From NCBI RefSeq assembly GCF_001446935.1, contig NZ_LKKK01000002.1:806001-870000 (forward strand): 64,000 bases of DNA, in the 5' to 3' direction. Shown here one piece after another: positions 54,641-64,000 of the stretch. The position numbers and the translations under genes are program-made. Each line of letters opens with the position of its first letter. The first letter of the stretch is position 1. The notes beneath the pieces are model-generated. The model worked only from the letters and a program-made list of their open reading frames with translations. It did no database searches and was not told the origin of the DNA. Source of the DNA: Pseudomonas sp. TTU2014-080ASC (GTDB lineage: Bacteria > Pseudomonadota > Gammaproteobacteria > Pseudomonadales > Pseudomonadaceae).

Positions 54641-54840
54641 GACTTTAAGACCTGTCGGACGGACCCGCGTGTACTTAGCGTCAGCGGGTGCGGAGATGCT
54701 AGGATACGCATCCGTTTTACTGGCGGCCACGCCTGCTATGGTTTCTGAGGGTTTCAATAAGGCTCTGTCGAGCTGGAACTTCGCGAATCCGACCCATTAA
54801 CCTTGTGCAGCGCGGCGCAAATTTGAGATAGCCATCCTCC

Positions 54841-56259
54841 ATGTTTGGTTCCAACGACGATAAAAAGACCCAGAACCCGTCAAATGTGGGTTCTCCGGAA
54901 AAGCCGGCCGAGAAAAAAGGCCTGTTCAGCTGGTTTCGCAAAAAGCCCGAAGCGGCTCCGGTTGCGCCTTCAGAGCCGGAAGTGCAACCAGTAGAAACAG
55001 TTCAACCCGCTGCCACTGAAAGTGCGCCTGCTCCGGTTGCAACGCCTGTTGAAACGCCGGTTGCAGCGGAGCCCGCTCCTGTCGCACCGGTTCAGAGCCC
55101 TGCTCCGGTCGTTGTCAGTGCTGAGTTGTCTGCTGCCGAAACCAGTCTAGCCGCCGAACCGGCTACCGCTGTGTCCCCCGCAGCCGCACCTGTTGTGGCT
55201 GAAGTGCAGCCGCAAGCACCGGCGGTTGAAGTCGCCACGGTGGTTGAAGCTTCTGCTCCCGAGCCCGAGCCCGAAGCTGTCCCGGCTGCCGTTGCTGAAC
55301 CTGTGCCGGCAGAGCCGGTAAAAAAGGAAGAAAAGCGTCTGGGCTTCTTCGAACGCCTCAAACAAGGCCTGTCGAAGACCAGCAGCAGCATCGGCGAAGG
55401 CATGGCCAGCCTGTTCCTGGGCAAGAAAGCCATTGACGATGACCTGCTCGAAGAGATCGAAACCCGCTTGCTGACTGCCGATGTGGGCGTGGAAGCCACC
55501 ACTGAAATTGTGCAGAACCTCACAAAGCGTGTCGCCCGCAAAGAGTTGGCCGACAGCGGTGCCTTGTACAAAGCACTTCAGGAAGAACTCGCTTCCCTGC
55601 TGCGCCCGGTTGAGCAGCCGCTGCAAATCGACAGCAGCAAGCAGCCTTATGTGATTCTTGTCGTCGGTGTGAACGGCGCGGGCAAGACCACCACCATCGG
55701 CAAGCTGGCGAAGAAGCTCCAGCAGGAAGGCAAGAAAGTTATGCTGGCTGCAGGTGATACCTTCCGTGCTGCTGCCGTGGAGCAGTTGCAGGTGTGGGGT
55801 GAGCGCAACCAGATTGCGGTTATTGCCCAGCACACCGGTGCCGACTCGGCCTCGGTGATTTTCGATGCGGTAAATGCGGCCAAATCCCGTGGTGTGGATG
55901 TTCTGATCGCCGACACGGCGGGGCGTCTGCACACCAAAGATAATCTGATGGAAGAGCTGAAGAAGGTTCGCCGGGTAATCGGCAAGCTGGATGAGACAGC
56001 TCCCCATGAAGTGCTGCTGGTGCTGGATGCCGGCACCGGGCAGAACGCAGTCAATCAGGCCAAACAGTTCAACCAGACGGTGAACCTCACTGGCCTGGCG
56101 CTGACCAAGCTGGACGGCACCGCCAAAGGCGGCGTTATCTTCGCGCTGGCCAAGCAGTTCGCCTTGCCAATCCGTTATATCGGTGTTGGCGAGGGCATCG
56201 ACGATCTGCGTACCTTTGAGGCAGATGCATTTGTACAGGCGCTGTTTGCGGAGAAATAG
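54841..56259 (+). CDS. ftsY: Signal recognition particle receptor FtsY
   Basis: A 472-residue SRP receptor GTPase that docks SRP-ribosome complexes at the membrane. The N-terminal A domain (residues about 1-165) is long, acidic and rich in PAAPV-like repeats, which is typical for Pseudomonas. The NG domain follows: VGVNGAGKTTTIGKL is the P-loop, DTAGR the G3 and TKLDGTAKGG the G4/G5 block. It starts the ftsYEX-rpoH group; ftsE starts 2 bp after it ends. Confidence 0.97.
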   Translation: MFGSNDDKKTQNPSNVGSPEKPAEKKGLFSWFRKKPEAAPVAPSEPEVQPVETVQPAATESAPAPVATPVETPVAAEPAPVAPVQSPAPVVVSAELSAAETSLAAEPATAVSPAAAPVVAEVQPQAPAVEVATVVEASAPEPEPEAVPAAVAEPVPAEPVKKEEKRLGFFERLKQGLSKTSSSIGEGMASLFLGKKAIDDDLLEEIETRLLTADVGVEATTEIVQNLTKRVARKELADSGALYKALQEELASLLRPVEQPLQIDSSKQPYVILVVGVNGAGKTTTIGKLAKKLQQEGKKVMLAAGDTFRAAAVEQLQVWGERNQIAVIAQHTGADSASVIFDAVNAAKSRGVDVLIADTAGRLHTKDNLMEELKKVRRVIGKLDETAPHEVLLVLDAGTGQNAVNQAKQFNQTVNLTGLALTKLDGTAKGGVIFALAKQFALPIRYIGVGEGIDDLRTFEADAFVQALFAEK

Positions 56260-56261
56260 CG

Positions 56262-56933
56262 ATGATCAGGTTCGAGCAGGTCGGTAAACGCTACCCAAAT
56301 GGACACATCGGGCTGCACGAGCTGAGTTTTCGCGTGCGCCGCGGTGAGTTCCTGTTTGTGACAGGCCACTCAGGCGCAGGCAAAAGTACCTTGCTGCGCC
56401 TGCTACTGGCGATGGAGCGGCCAAGTAGCGGCAAGCTGCTGCTGGCTGGTCAGGATCTGTCGCACATCACCAACGCACAGATTCCTTTTCTTCGCCGGCA
56501 GATTGGCGTGGTGTTTCAGAACCACCAGCTGCTGTTCGACCGCAGTGTGTTCGACAACGTAGCCCTACCGTTGCAGATCCTCGGTCTGAACAAAGATGAA
56601 ATCGGCAAGCGCGTCGGCAATGCCCTTGAGCGGGTTTCTCTGGCTGACAAAGCCGCACAGTTCCCTGGCGATTTATCCACAGGTCAGCAACAGCGCGTTG
56701 GTATCGCCCGTGCTGTGGTGCATCAGCCTGCATTGTTATTGGCGGACGAACCGACCGGTAACCTCGATCCGCGCTTGGCGGCAGAAATCATGGGCGTTTT
56801 TGAAGATATCAATCGTCTCGGCACAACTGTGCTGATCGCCAGTCACGACCTCGCCTTGATCGCCCGCATGCGCCACCGCATGCTGACCTTGCAACGTGGC
56901 CGTCTAATTGGAGACGGGGAGGCTGGAGAATGA
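56262..56933 (+). CDS. ftsE: Cell division ATPase FtsE
   Basis: A 223-residue ABC ATPase that with FtsX activates periplasmic cell-wall hydrolases at the division septum. Walker A reads GHSGAGKST, the signature LSTGQQQRVGIARA and Walker B LLLADEPTGNLD. It starts 2 bp after ftsY and overlaps ftsX by 4 bp (ATGA), so the three are coupled. Confidence 0.97.
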   Translation: MIRFEQVGKRYPNGHIGLHELSFRVRRGEFLFVTGHSGAGKSTLLRLLLAMERPSSGKLLLAGQDLSHITNAQIPFLRRQIGVVFQNHQLLFDRSVFDNVALPLQILGLNKDEIGKRVGNALERVSLADKAAQFPGDLSTGQQQRVGIARAVVHQPALLLADEPTGNLDPRLAAEIMGVFEDINRLGTTVLIASHDLALIARMRHRMLTLQRGRLIGDGEAGE

Positions 56934-57952
56934 GTGCAACCCGTATGCCGCCACCGCAGCCTTCGCAACGCGTAGGTGGGGCTCCGAAAAAGGCGGATGA
57001 GCCGGTCACCACTCTGGACGATGGCCTGCCATTCCGTGATCAGCTGGCCGCCTGGGTCGAAAGCCACCGCGCCAGCGTGGTCGACAGCCTGCGCCGTCTG
57101 GCCAAACAGCCGATCGGCAGTTTTTTCACTTGCTTGGTGATGGCCGTTGCCCTGAGCTTGCCGATGGGCTTGTCGCTGCTGCTGGATAACATCGAGCGCC
57201 TTGGCGTCTCGTGGGAGCGCGCGGCACAGATTTCCCTGTATACCAAGATCGATACCACTGACGCTCAAGGCGAGTCCCTGCGCGAAGAGATCGCCGCGCT
57301 GGATGACGTGGCTGAAGCCGAATGGATCAGCCGAGATCAGGCTCTGGCCGAGTTCCAGCAGCAGACCGGGCTGGGGGAGGCGCTTAAAGAGCTGCCGGAT
57401 AACCCGCTTCCGGGTGTCATCGTGGTTACGCCGAAAGAGGTTGATCGTGAAGCGCTGGAGGCGCTGCGTGCGCGCCTGGCCGAAATGCCCCGTGTGCAAC
57501 AGGCGCAGCTGGACCTTCTGTGGGTTGAGCGGTTAGGCGCAATGCTGAAGTTGGGTGACAGATTCGTCTTTGGTCTGGCGCTGCTGCTGATCTCGGCGTT
57601 GCTACTGGTGATTGGTAACACCATTCGTCTGCACATTGAGAACCGCCGCACCGAGATTGAAGTCATTAAGCTGGTCGGCGGCACCGATAGCTATGTGCGC
57701 CGTCCCTTCCTATATATGGGTGCTCTGTATGGAATGGGGGCTGGGGTTTTCTCGTGGATGCTGCTGGCTTACGGACTGAATTGGCTCAATGATGCGGTCG
57801 TGCGCTTAGCCGGGCTCTACGGCAGTAACTTCGCCCTGGACGGTGTGCCGCTGTCTGATGGTGCTTCACTTCTGATAGGAGCGATCCTGTTGGGCTATAT
57901 CGGCGCATGGCTGGCCGTGGCAAGGCACTTGAGAGAGTTGGCCCCTCGGTAG
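56930..57952 (+). CDS. ftsX: Cell division membrane protein FtsX
   Basis: A 340-residue FtsX. A polar N-terminal tail (about 70 residues) precedes helix 1, then a periplasmic domain (residues about 95-215) that contacts the hydrolase activator, then three more helices (LLLISALLLVIGNTIRL, MGALYGMGAGVFSWMLL and IGAILLGYIGAWLAVA). EVIKLVGGTDSYVRRPFL is the coupling segment for FtsE. It precedes rpoH by 113 bp. Confidence 0.95.
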   Translation: MSATRMPPPQPSQRVGGAPKKADEPVTTLDDGLPFRDQLAAWVESHRASVVDSLRRLAKQPIGSFFTCLVMAVALSLPMGLSLLLDNIERLGVSWERAAQISLYTKIDTTDAQGESLREEIAALDDVAEAEWISRDQALAEFQQQTGLGEALKELPDNPLPGVIVVTPKEVDREALEALRARLAEMPRVQQAQLDLLWVERLGAMLKLGDRFVFGLALLLISALLLVIGNTIRLHIENRRTEIEVIKLVGGTDSYVRRPFLYMGALYGMGAGVFSWMLLAYGLNWLNDAVVRLAGLYGSNFALDGVPLSDGASLLIGAILLGYIGAWLAVARHLRELAPR

Positions 57953-58065
57953 TAAGTTATTGTTCTGAGTGATGTTGACTATGTGTAAGGGAACTTGTAA
58001 TGCCACACAAAGTCTCATTGCACGGTGCTAGACTGCATCGAAATCTGTAGTACTGGAGGATTCAA

Positions 58066-58920
58066 ATGTCCACTTCTTTGCAACCTGTTCATGCTCTGGT
58101 TCCGGGTGCCAACCTGGAGGCATACGTGCATGCGGTAAACGGCATCCCGCTGTTGACCCCTGAGCAGGAGCGTGAACTGGCTGATCGTCTCTTCTACAAA
58201 CAGGATCTGGAAGCCGCGCGCCAAATGGTGCTGGCTCACCTGCGTTTTGTTGTGCATATCGCCCGCAGCTACTCCGGTTATGGTCTGGCCCAGTCTGACC
58301 TGATCCAGGAAGGCAACGTCGGCCTGATGAAGGCGGTCAAACGCTTTAACCCCGAAATGGGTGTGCGCCTGGTTTCGTTCGCGGTGCACTGGATTCGTGC
58401 CGAGATTCACGAGTTTATCCTGCGTAACTGGCGGATCGTTAAAGTGGCGACCACCAAGGCTCAGCGCAAACTGTTCTTCAACCTGCGCAGCCAGAAGAAG
58501 CGTCTGGCTTGGCTGAACAATGATGAAGTTAACGCGGTAGCGGAAAGCCTCGGTGTTGAACCTCACGAAGTCCGTGAGATGGAAAGCCGCCTGAGCGGTC
58601 ATGACATGGCCTTCGACCCGGCTGCTGACGCCGACGACGAAAGCGCCGTTCAGTCCCCCGCTTATTATCTGGAAGACCAGCGTTACGATCCGGCACGCCA
58701 GCTGGAGGATTCGGACTGGAGCGATAGCTCTACTGCCAACCTTCATGAGGCGCTGGAAGGTCTTGATGAGCGCAGTCGCGATATTCTTTATCAGCGCTGG
58801 CTGGCGGAAGAAAAGGCAACGCTGCATGATCTGGCGGCCAAGTACAACGTGTCAGCCGAACGCATCCGGCAGTTGGAAAAGAACGCCATGAACAAGCTCA
58901 AGGGCGCAATTGCCGCCTGA
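58066..58920 (+). CDS. rpoH: Heat-shock sigma factor RpoH
   Basis: A 284-residue sigma-32. Region 2 includes [39 protein letters not shown]; the RpoH box [10 protein letters not shown] is present at about residue 140, and region 4 ends with the [27 protein letters not shown] helix-turn-helix. The start has GGAGG 7 bp upstream. It directs heat-shock transcription. The 113-bp upstream gap could carry its own promoter (a TTGACT is at 57975), but no convincing -10 partner was found. A clear terminator follows. Confidence 0.97.
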   Translation: MSTSLQPVHALVPGANLEAYVHAVNGIPLLTPEQERELADRLFYKQDLEAARQMVLAHLRFVVHIARSYSGYGLAQSDLIQEGNVGLMKAVKRFNPEMGVRLVSFAVHWIRAEIHEFILRNWRIVKVATTKAQRKLFFNLRSQKKRLAWLNNDEVNAVAESLGVEPHEVREMESRLSGHDMAFDPAADADDESAVQSPAYYLEDQRYDPARQLEDSDWSDSSTANLHEALEGLDERSRDILYQRWLAEEKATLHDLAAKYNVSAERIRQLEKNAMNKLKGAIAA

Positions 58921-58933
58921 GCAAAGGTTTCAT

Positions 58934-58963
58934 AAAAAAACCGCACCCAGGTGCGGTTTTTTT
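58934..58963 (+). terminator. Rho-independent terminator of rpoH
   Basis: AAAAAACCGCACC-CAG-GTGCGGTTTTTTT: a GC stem with A and T tracts, starting 14 bp after the rpoH stop. Confidence 0.92.
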
Positions 58964-59068
58964 ATGCCTGTGATTTGCCGCTTTTACCGGCTGATATTGC
59001 TTGTAGCTATTGGTAGTCTGCTTTGCAGGCTGGAATGAAAACTACAACAAGAACTGCCGGAGACTCCT

Positions 59069-59755
59069 ATGTCCACGACCGTAGTACGCCTTTACCTTGT
59101 GGCGGTGATGCTTGGCATCGCTTATATCCTGTTGATTCCCATGCAACCCTATCCGCTTAGCTGGCTGCTGAAGATGGCACCGATGCTGATCTTCGCCGGG
59201 ATTATGTGGCAGACCTTCCCCGGAGCGGCCGGGCGTTGGCTGGCGCTGGGCTACGTTGCAGCTTCTGCCGGTGATTTTTTTCTGGACTACGGCAACCGCG
59301 ACGGGCTGTTCCGCCAAGCGCTGATTTCATTCCTGGTCAATCAGGTGGCTTTTGTCGTTGCCTTCCTGCTGCTGTCACGTGGTCGCAGTTGGCGCTGGCT
59401 GTGGAGTGTGCCGGTGATCGCCTATAGCCTGCTGCTAGCGGTGTGGATGGTGCCGGCGGCAAAGGGACTGGAGATTCCGGTGGGCATCTATTTAGCCTGC
59501 CTGTTGGGAATGGCACTTTGCGCAGCCAGAGTCGAAACCAAACCCGGGGCACTGTGGCTGGGAGCTATGTTGTTTGTCGTGGCCGATTCGTTGATCGGCC
59601 TGAACAAGTTCGTCTATCACTTCGAACATGCAGTGTTGGTGATCGTGACCTGCTACTTCACCGGCCAGTCGCTGATTGCCTGGGGACTTCTGCGTCTCAG
59701 GGCCTCGGCAGCCACTGCGGCCACCACTGCGGGGGCTCAGTCGACATCTGGTTAA
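59069..59755 (+). CDS. Lysoplasmalogenase-like membrane protein (YhhN family)
   Basis: A 228-residue protein with about eight hydrophobic segments. The opening LYLVAVMLGIAYILLIP, then PMLIFAGIMW and AASAGDFFLDYGNRD, and later LFVVADSLIGLNKFV, follow the YhhN/TMEM86 family; the two aspartates in GDFFLD and AD-S are the family's likely catalytic residues. Such proteins hydrolyse the vinyl ether of lysoplasmalogens in animals; the bacterial substrate is not settled. It is convergent with mtgA, overlapping it by 59 bp at the 3' ends. Confidence 0.8.
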   Translation: MSTTVVRLYLVAVMLGIAYILLIPMQPYPLSWLLKMAPMLIFAGIMWQTFPGAAGRWLALGYVAASAGDFFLDYGNRDGLFRQALISFLVNQVAFVVAFLLLSRGRSWRWLWSVPVIAYSLLLAVWMVPAAKGLEIPVGIYLACLLGMALCAARVETKPGALWLGAMLFVVADSLIGLNKFVYHFEHAVLVIVTCYFTGQSLIAWGLLRLRASAATAATTAGAQSTSG

Positions 59756-60434
59756 GGTAGTGACTCCCGCCTAGTTGCCGTACCTGCTGACGAATCCAGT
59801 TGGCGCGGCGCTGGATATAAGCGTCGGGTTTGCCAGCGCTCCAGCGGATTGGATTGGGCAGTACGGCGGCAAGTTGGCTGGCTTGCTGGTTGTTCAGATA
59901 AGCCGCGCCGATGCCGAAGTGGTGTTTGGCCGCAGCTTCAGCACCGAAGATGCCTTCACCCCATTCAACGCTGTTGAGATACACCTCGAGGATGCGCTCT
60001 TTGGGCCAGAGCAGCTCGATCAGGCCGGTAAACCAGACTTCAAGCCCTTTGCGCAGCCAACTGCGGCCTGACCAGAGGAACAGATTCTTAGCAACTTGCT
60101 GGCTGAGGGTACTGGCACCGCGGATGGAGCCGCCTTGCTGGTTATGTGCCAGGGCGGCTTTGATGGCCGCTACGTCAAAGCCCCAATGGCTGGCGAATTT
60201 CTGATCTTCACCGGCGATAACTGACATCTTCAAGTGATCGGGCAGGGTTTCCCAAGGCTTCCACGTGCGCTGCAGGTCAATGGGCTCACCGCTGCTCCAT
60301 GATTCGATTTTGCGCTCGATCATCACGCCGGTGACAGGTGGCGGCACCCAGCGCAATAGCAGTACAAGAAGCGCTGAGCCCAGGGCGAGCCAGAGCAAGA
60401 GCTTGAGGAAACGTCGGGCAAATTTGAGAATCAT
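59697..60434 (-). CDS. mtgA: Monofunctional peptidoglycan glycosyltransferase
   Basis: A 245-residue GT51 enzyme that polymerises lipid II glycan strands. One N-terminal membrane helix (residues about 8-28) is followed by EDQKFASHWGFD, with the catalytic glutamate; RGASTLSQQVAKNLFLW and KERILEVYLNSVEWGEGIFG are the remaining GT51 blocks. The length is as usual. The 3' end overlaps that of the convergent lysoplasmalogenase gene by 59 bp. Confidence 0.95.
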   Translation of the reverse strand: MILKFARRFLKLLLWLALGSALLVLLLRWVPPPVTGVMIERKIESWSSGEPIDLQRTWKPWETLPDHLKMSVIAGEDQKFASHWGFDVAAIKAALAHNQQGGSIRGASTLSQQVAKNLFLWSGRSWLRKGLEVWFTGLIELLWPKERILEVYLNSVEWGEGIFGAEAAAKHHFGIGAAYLNNQQASQLAAVLPNPIRWSAGKPDAYIQRRANWIRQQVRQLGGSHYLNQMSTEPPQWWPQWLPRP

Positions 60435-60543
60435 TCGTATTACTTGGTTAATCCAGGATTGTTCGTCATTATAACCAGCCTCTGTCGGACCATCGTTGTT
60501 GCAGCATGGGAGCCGGCGCTATGTTTGCTTACTGGAGGTTGGA

Positions 60544-60915
60544 ATGGCGCGTCTTTGGTTGTTGCTGGCGGCTGTCGCAGGTTGTTCCGGGGTAGGGCTA
60601 GGGGCGTACGGTGCGCATGGTCTTAAACGTGTGCTGACGCCGGAGTATTTGGCGATCTTTCAAACCGCTACGCAGTATCAGCTGATTCACGCGCTTGCCC
60701 TGTTTGGTGTCAGCCTGCTGGCCACTCAGCGCGGCGGGCGCTTGGTGAGTGCGGCTGGCGGGCTGTTCACGGTAGGGATTGTGCTGTTCTGCGGTAGCCT
60801 GTACGTGTTGACCCTGACGGGCACGCGTTCTATGGGCATGGTAGCCCCGATTGGCGGGCTGTCATTTATGTTGGGCTGGCTGATGTTAGGCCTGGCGGCG
60901 CTGAAGAAATCCTGA
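60544..60915 (+). CDS. DUF423 family membrane protein
   Basis: A 123-residue protein with four hydrophobic segments from the ATG at 60544 (GGAGGTTGG upstream). AGCSGVGLGAYGAHGLK, TATQYQLIHALALFG and APIGGLSFMLGWLMLGLAAL are the DUF423 blocks. Its function is unknown. It lies just upstream of thiS, as in other Pseudomonas. Confidence 0.88.
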   Translation: MARLWLLLAAVAGCSGVGLGAYGAHGLKRVLTPEYLAIFQTATQYQLIHALALFGVSLLATQRGGRLVSAAGGLFTVGIVLFCGSLYVLTLTGTRSMGMVAPIGGLSFMLGWLMLGLAALKKS

Positions 60916-61020
60916 GCCTGCTCTGAATCAAGACCTATAAGGGGCGACACTGCTGGCCTTGGTCATCCTTGGCGATCAGGCTAGAATGCCGTCCCTTTCT
61001 TAAGTTACGACCGATCTGTC

Positions 61021-61221
61021 ATGCAAATTCAGTTAAATGGCGAAGCCTATGAGCTGCCAGACGGCGAGACAGTTGCGTCTTTATTGGTGCGTCTGGAGCT
61101 GACCGGCCGCCGCGTTGCGGTAGAGCTCAATCTGGATATCGTGCCGCGTAGTGAGCACGCCACCACCGTTTTACGTGAAGGCGATCAAGTGGAGGTCGTA
61201 CACGCGATCGGTGGAGGTTGA
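61021..61221 (+). CDS. thiS: Thiamine sulfur carrier protein ThiS
   Basis: A 66-residue ubiquitin-like sulfur carrier ending in the diglycine tail HAIGGG, which is thiocarboxylated and donates sulfur to the thiazole ring. MQIQLNGEAYELPDGETVASLL is the usual start. It is followed 51 bp later by thiG. No TPP riboswitch is visible upstream in the 105-bp gap. Confidence 0.95.
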   Translation: MQIQLNGEAYELPDGETVASLLVRLELTGRRVAVELNLDIVPRSEHATTVLREGDQVEVVHAIGGG

Positions 61222-61272
61222 GGCCGCCCCCTTGCGTTGTCACTGTCCATTTTTAGCCTGGAGGAATTTCCG

Positions 61273-62067
61273 ATGAGCCAGCTCCCTGCCGACAAGCCTT
61301 TTACCCTAGCGGGCCGCACCTACCAATCCCGCCTGCTGGTTGGTACCGGCAAGTACAAAGATCTTGAAGAAACCCGTTTGGCCATTGAGGCGTCTGGTGC
61401 CGAGATCGTCACTGTTGCGGTGCGCCGTACCAATATCGGCCAGAACCCTGGCGAGCCGAACCTGCTGGATGTGATTAGCCCGGATCGCTACACCATCCTG
61501 CCGAACACTGCTGGGTGCTACGACGCCGTTGAGGCTGTGCGCACCTGCCGTTTGGCCCGTGAGCTGCTGGACGGCCACAAGTTGGTGAAGTTGGAAGTGC
61601 TGGCGGATCAGAAGACCCTGTTCCCCAATGTGATCGAAACCCTCAAGGCCGCTGAAGTGCTGATCAAAGACGGCTTCGATGTGATGGTGTACACCAGCGA
61701 TGACCCGATCATCGCTCGTGAACTGGCTGCCATGGGTTGTATCGCAGTCATGCCACTGGCTGGTCTTATCGGTACCGGCCTGGGCATCTGCAACCCGTAT
61801 AACCTGCGCATCATCTTGGAAGAGGCGACCGTGCCGGTTCTGGTCGATGCCGGTGTAGGTACAGCTTCCGATGCCACCATTGCTATGGAGCTGGGCTGCG
61901 AGGCTGTGCTAATGAACAGCGCCATTGCTCATGCGCAAAACCCGGTGATGATGGGGGAAGCCATGAAGCATGCGATCATTGCTGGTCGTCTGGCCTATCT
62001 GGCTGGCCGTATGCCGAAGAAACTCTATGCCAGCGCCTCCTCGCCGCTGGATGGCCTGATCAAGTAA
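61273..62067 (+). CDS. thiG: Thiazole synthase ThiG
   Basis: A 264-residue thiazole synthase. [19 protein letters not shown] opens the family. The Schiff-base lysine lies in LVKLEVLAD, near residue 104, and [32 protein letters not shown] is the phosphate-binding C-terminal part. I chose the ATG at 61273 after GGAGGAATTT; an ATG at 61237 adds 12 residues. It condenses DXP, glycine-derived imine and ThiS thiocarboxylate. It is followed by trmB 10 bp on. Confidence 0.96.
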   Translation: MSQLPADKPFTLAGRTYQSRLLVGTGKYKDLEETRLAIEASGAEIVTVAVRRTNIGQNPGEPNLLDVISPDRYTILPNTAGCYDAVEAVRTCRLARELLDGHKLVKLEVLADQKTLFPNVIETLKAAEVLIKDGFDVMVYTSDDPIIARELAAMGCIAVMPLAGLIGTGLGICNPYNLRIILEEATVPVLVDAGVGTASDATIAMELGCEAVLMNSAIAHAQNPVMMGEAMKHAIIAGRLAYLAGRMPKKLYASASSPLDGLIK

Positions 62068-62077
62068 CGAGCACTCA

Positions 62078-62797
62078 ATGACTGATTCACAGCAGCAGCC
62101 AGAACAGGCTGAAGACACTTCCAAGCACCGCACGATCAAAAGCTTCGTGATGCGCGCCGGTCGTATGACAGAAGGTCAGCAGCGCGGCCTTGATCAGGGC
62201 TGGCCGAAGTTTGGCCTAAAGCTTGAAGACGGGCTGCAAGACTTCGATGCCGTTTTTGGCCGCAGTGCGCCGCGTACTTTCGAAATCGGCTTTGGCATGG
62301 GGCATTCGACGCTGGAAATGGCGGCTGCCGCGCCGGAGCAGGATTTTATCGGTGTTGAAGTTCACCGACCGGGCGTTGGTGCGCTGCTCAACGGTCTGAT
62401 GACGCAGAACCTGACCAATACCCGCATCTACAGCTGTGATGCGCTGGAAGTTCTGCGCAACTGTGTGGCTGATGCCAGCCTGGATCGGGTATTGCTGTTC
62501 TTCCCGGATCCTTGGCACAAGTCCCGTCACCACAAACGCCGCATTGTTCAGCCGTCTTTTGCCGAGCTGGTGCGGCAGAAGCTTAAGGTGGGTGGTGTGC
62601 TGCATATGGCCACTGACTGGGAACCCTATGCCGAGTACATGCTGGAAGTGATGAATGTAGCTCCGGGTTACCAGAATTTGGCTGAAGACGGACAGTACGT
62701 ACCGCGCCCTGCGGAGCGTCCGGTGACCAAGTTTGAGCGTCGTGGCGAGCGTCTTGGCCATGGCGTCTGGGACTTGAAGTTCAAGCGTATTGATTGA
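62078..62797 (+). CDS. trmB: tRNA (guanine-N7)-methyltransferase
   Basis: A 239-residue TrmB, which makes m7G46 in t[19 protein letters not shown] is the SAM site, and [20 protein letters not shown] is the catalytic and tRNA-binding signature of the family. It follows thiG by 10 bp and is probably on the same transcript. Confidence 0.96.
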   Translation: MTDSQQQPEQAEDTSKHRTIKSFVMRAGRMTEGQQRGLDQGWPKFGLKLEDGLQDFDAVFGRSAPRTFEIGFGMGHSTLEMAAAAPEQDFIGVEVHRPGVGALLNGLMTQNLTNTRIYSCDALEVLRNCVADASLDRVLLFFPDPWHKSRHHKRRIVQPSFAELVRQKLKVGGVLHMATDWEPYAEYMLEVMNVAPGYQNLAEDGQYVPRPAERPVTKFERRGERLGHGVWDLKFKRID

Positions 62798-62965
62798 TCG
62801 AGGCTGACCCCACGGATGGGGCGGCGTTTCAAAACAGGGATGCATTAGATCGGACTCATCCGACGCTGCGTTACCAACGCCTCACCCTAACAATAACTAA
62901 GCCCGGTCCTTGATGACGGGCACAGAGACTGCGATCTGGGCTATTCAGGTCGCAAGGAGTGCGTT

Positions 62966-64000
62966 GTGTTTAAGAAACTGTCTTTCCTGTTACTTGCGAT
63001 GTTGTCGATGCCAGCAGGCGCGGCGGTGTCTGCGGATCAGGCTGCGCGGCTGGATCGGGACTTGACGCCGTTGGGCGGTGAGCGTGCCGGCAATGCTGCA
63101 GGCACGATTCCGGACTGGCAGGGTGGGCTGGGCGAGCCGCCAGCCAATTACCAGAGCGGGATGCATCATCCGGACCCTTATAGCGCGGATATGCAGCTGT
63201 ACCGGGTTGATCGGGGCAATCTGGAGCTGTATCGCGAGCAATTACCGACGGGTGTGCAGCGCTTGCTGGAAGACAATCCCGACTTCTACCTGCGCGTTTT
63301 TCCGACCCGTCGCAGCGCGGCGGCTCCACAGCGAATCTATGACGCCACCCGCTTCAATGCGCTGAGCGGCGAGCTTATTTCCGGTGGTAATGGCGTAGCC
63401 GGTGTGGCCTCTGGCATCCCGTTTCCGCTGCCCGCCAATGGCCTTGAAGCCATCTGGAACCACATCCTGCGTTACAGGGGCGAGCAGATCAGCTTCGTCA
63501 CCAACCAGGCTGCGGTTATGAGTAATGGCGGCTACAACCTGCTCAAGCTGGAGCGGCAGATTTACTTCGTGTACGGCCGCGAAGGTATGACGCCGAAGGA
63601 CCTTAATAACACCCTGTTTCTCTACAAGTACCGAGTCGCGGCACCGGCTAAGGTGGCGGGTTCTGCGTTGGTAGTTGAAGAGACCCTGGATCAAATCCTG
63701 TCGATCCGCAAAGCCTGGCGTTACAACCGTGGCGAGCGCCGGGTGCGTCGTCTGCCGATGTTGGCTTACGAGTCTCTGCAACCAGACACCAACGGTATGG
63801 CGACGGCGGATGTCGTCGACTCCTACAACGGTGCGCCGGACCGCTATGAATGGACGCTGGTGGGCAAGCAGGAAATGCTGGTGCCGTACAACAGCTATGC
63901 CGTGCATCAAAAGGGCATTCCCTACGAGCAGATTTTGCAGGCCCGTAACGTCAATCCTGAGCTGCTGCGTTACGAGCTGCATCGTGTTTGGGTGGTCGAG
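62966..64000 (+). CDS. DUF1329 exported protein (partial, runs off right edge)
   Basis: At least 345 residues from a GTG at 62966 with AAGGAG 6 bp upstream; the C-terminus lies beyond the window. The first 23 residues look like a signal peptide (FKKLSFLLLAMLSMPAGAAVSA). RLDRDLTPLGGERAGNAAGTIPDWQGG is the start typical of DUF1329 proteins, outer-membrane-lipoprotein-sorting-like proteins found near RND/BenF-type or lipid-export loci in pseudomonads. The function is not established. Homologs are about 450 residues, so roughly a quarter is missing. Confidence 0.87.
   Translation, partial: MFKKLSFLLLAMLSMPAGAAVSADQAARLDRDLTPLGGERAGNAAGTIPDWQGGLGEPPANYQSGMHHPDPYSADMQLYRVDRGNLELYREQLPTGVQRLLEDNPDFYLRVFPTRRSAAAPQRIYDATRFNALSGELISGGNGVAGVASGIPFPLPANGLEAIWNHILRYRGEQISFVTNQAAVMSNGGYNLLKLERQIYFVYGREGMTPKDLNNTLFLYKYRVAAPAKVAGSALVVEETLDQILSIRKAWRYNRGERRVRRLPMLAYESLQPDTNGMATADVVDSYNGAPDRYEWTLVGKQEMLVPYNSYAVHQKGIPYEQILQARNVNPELLRYELHRVWVVE

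Noticed and set aside
58934..58963. Inverted repeat considered as a mobile-element end
   Set aside because: The compact GC stem with A/T tracts directly after rpoH is fully explained as a terminator.
60916..61020. Possible TPP riboswitch before thiS
   Set aside because: None of the conserved THI-box sequence blocks is recognisable in this 105-bp gap. In Pseudomonas the riboswitch normally precedes thiC.

Overview
The window is a chromosomal segment of a Pseudomonas-type gammaproteobacterium. This is inferred from protein families and gene order, not from a database search. The anchors glpQ, folA, ilvD, mutM, ggt, ferredoxin-coaD, laoABCR, yheT, rsmD, the M16 peptidase pair, ftsY-ftsE-ftsX-rpoH, mtgA, thiS-thiG and trmB follow, as I remember it, the order of the P. 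aeruginosa PA0347-PA0382 region, with accessory blocks inserted between them. No rRNA, tRNA, CRISPR array or intact transposase was seen.

Layout. 1-2.3 kb: a GTPase (runs off the left edge) and its membrane partner, DUF3482/DUF2868. 2.5-4.6 kb: a small exported protein, glpQ and folA. 4.6-13.3 kb is the most accessory part. It holds a TylF-like methyltransferase cut by one in-frame TAG, a second decayed copy of the 3' third of folA, an exported DUF3472/ricin-B lectin, a VanY-like peptidase, an alpha/beta-hydrolase relic, an atypical NRAMP-family transporter, an insertion-element relic, a small AT-rich membrane protein, an exported M20 dipeptidase, and a solitary HsdR-N/PD-(D/E)xK nuclease-like gene also cut by one in-frame TAG. 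13.5-15.4 kb: ilvD.

15.7-21.3 kb: a LysR regulator diverges from an amine-type FAD oxidoreductase, a RidA protein and a complete TRAP transporter, probably an uptake-and-oxidation module for an unknown amine or amino acid. 21.4-26.7 kb: an MgtC-family protein and a polyamine-type ABC importer (ATPase, binding protein, two permeases). 27.1-33.4 kb: a cluster matching the P. putida D-lysine locus: dpkA diverging from an RpiR regulator, a basic-amino-acid ABC importer and an AmaD-type oxidoreductase, but without the aminotransferase amaC.

33.5-47.2 kb is mostly core: rlmI, an HDOD protein, mutM, an acyltransferase, a Na/Pi cotransporter whose stop codon lies in the end of a 158-bp MITE-like element, ggt, ferredoxin, coaD, and the long-chain alcohol oxidation genes laoABC with divergent laoR. 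A 16-bp palindrome lies inside the spacer of a good sigma70 promoter for laoCBA. 47.2-51.2 kb: yheT, then an inserted UDP-sugar block (UDP-glucose dehydrogenase, a GT2 glycosyltransferase, divergent UDP-glucuronate decarboxylase) expected to make and use UDP-xylose. 51.2-64 kb is core: rsmD, the M16 pair, ftsYEX, rpoH, a lysoplasmalogenase-like protein, mtgA, a DUF423 protein, thiS, thiG, trmB, and a DUF1329 gene cut by the right edge.

No wholly new system can be proven from sequence alone. The best leads are the folA-ilvD accessory block, with its folA partial duplication and two single-amber genes; the UDP-xylose block; and the LysR/FAD/RidA/TRAP module.
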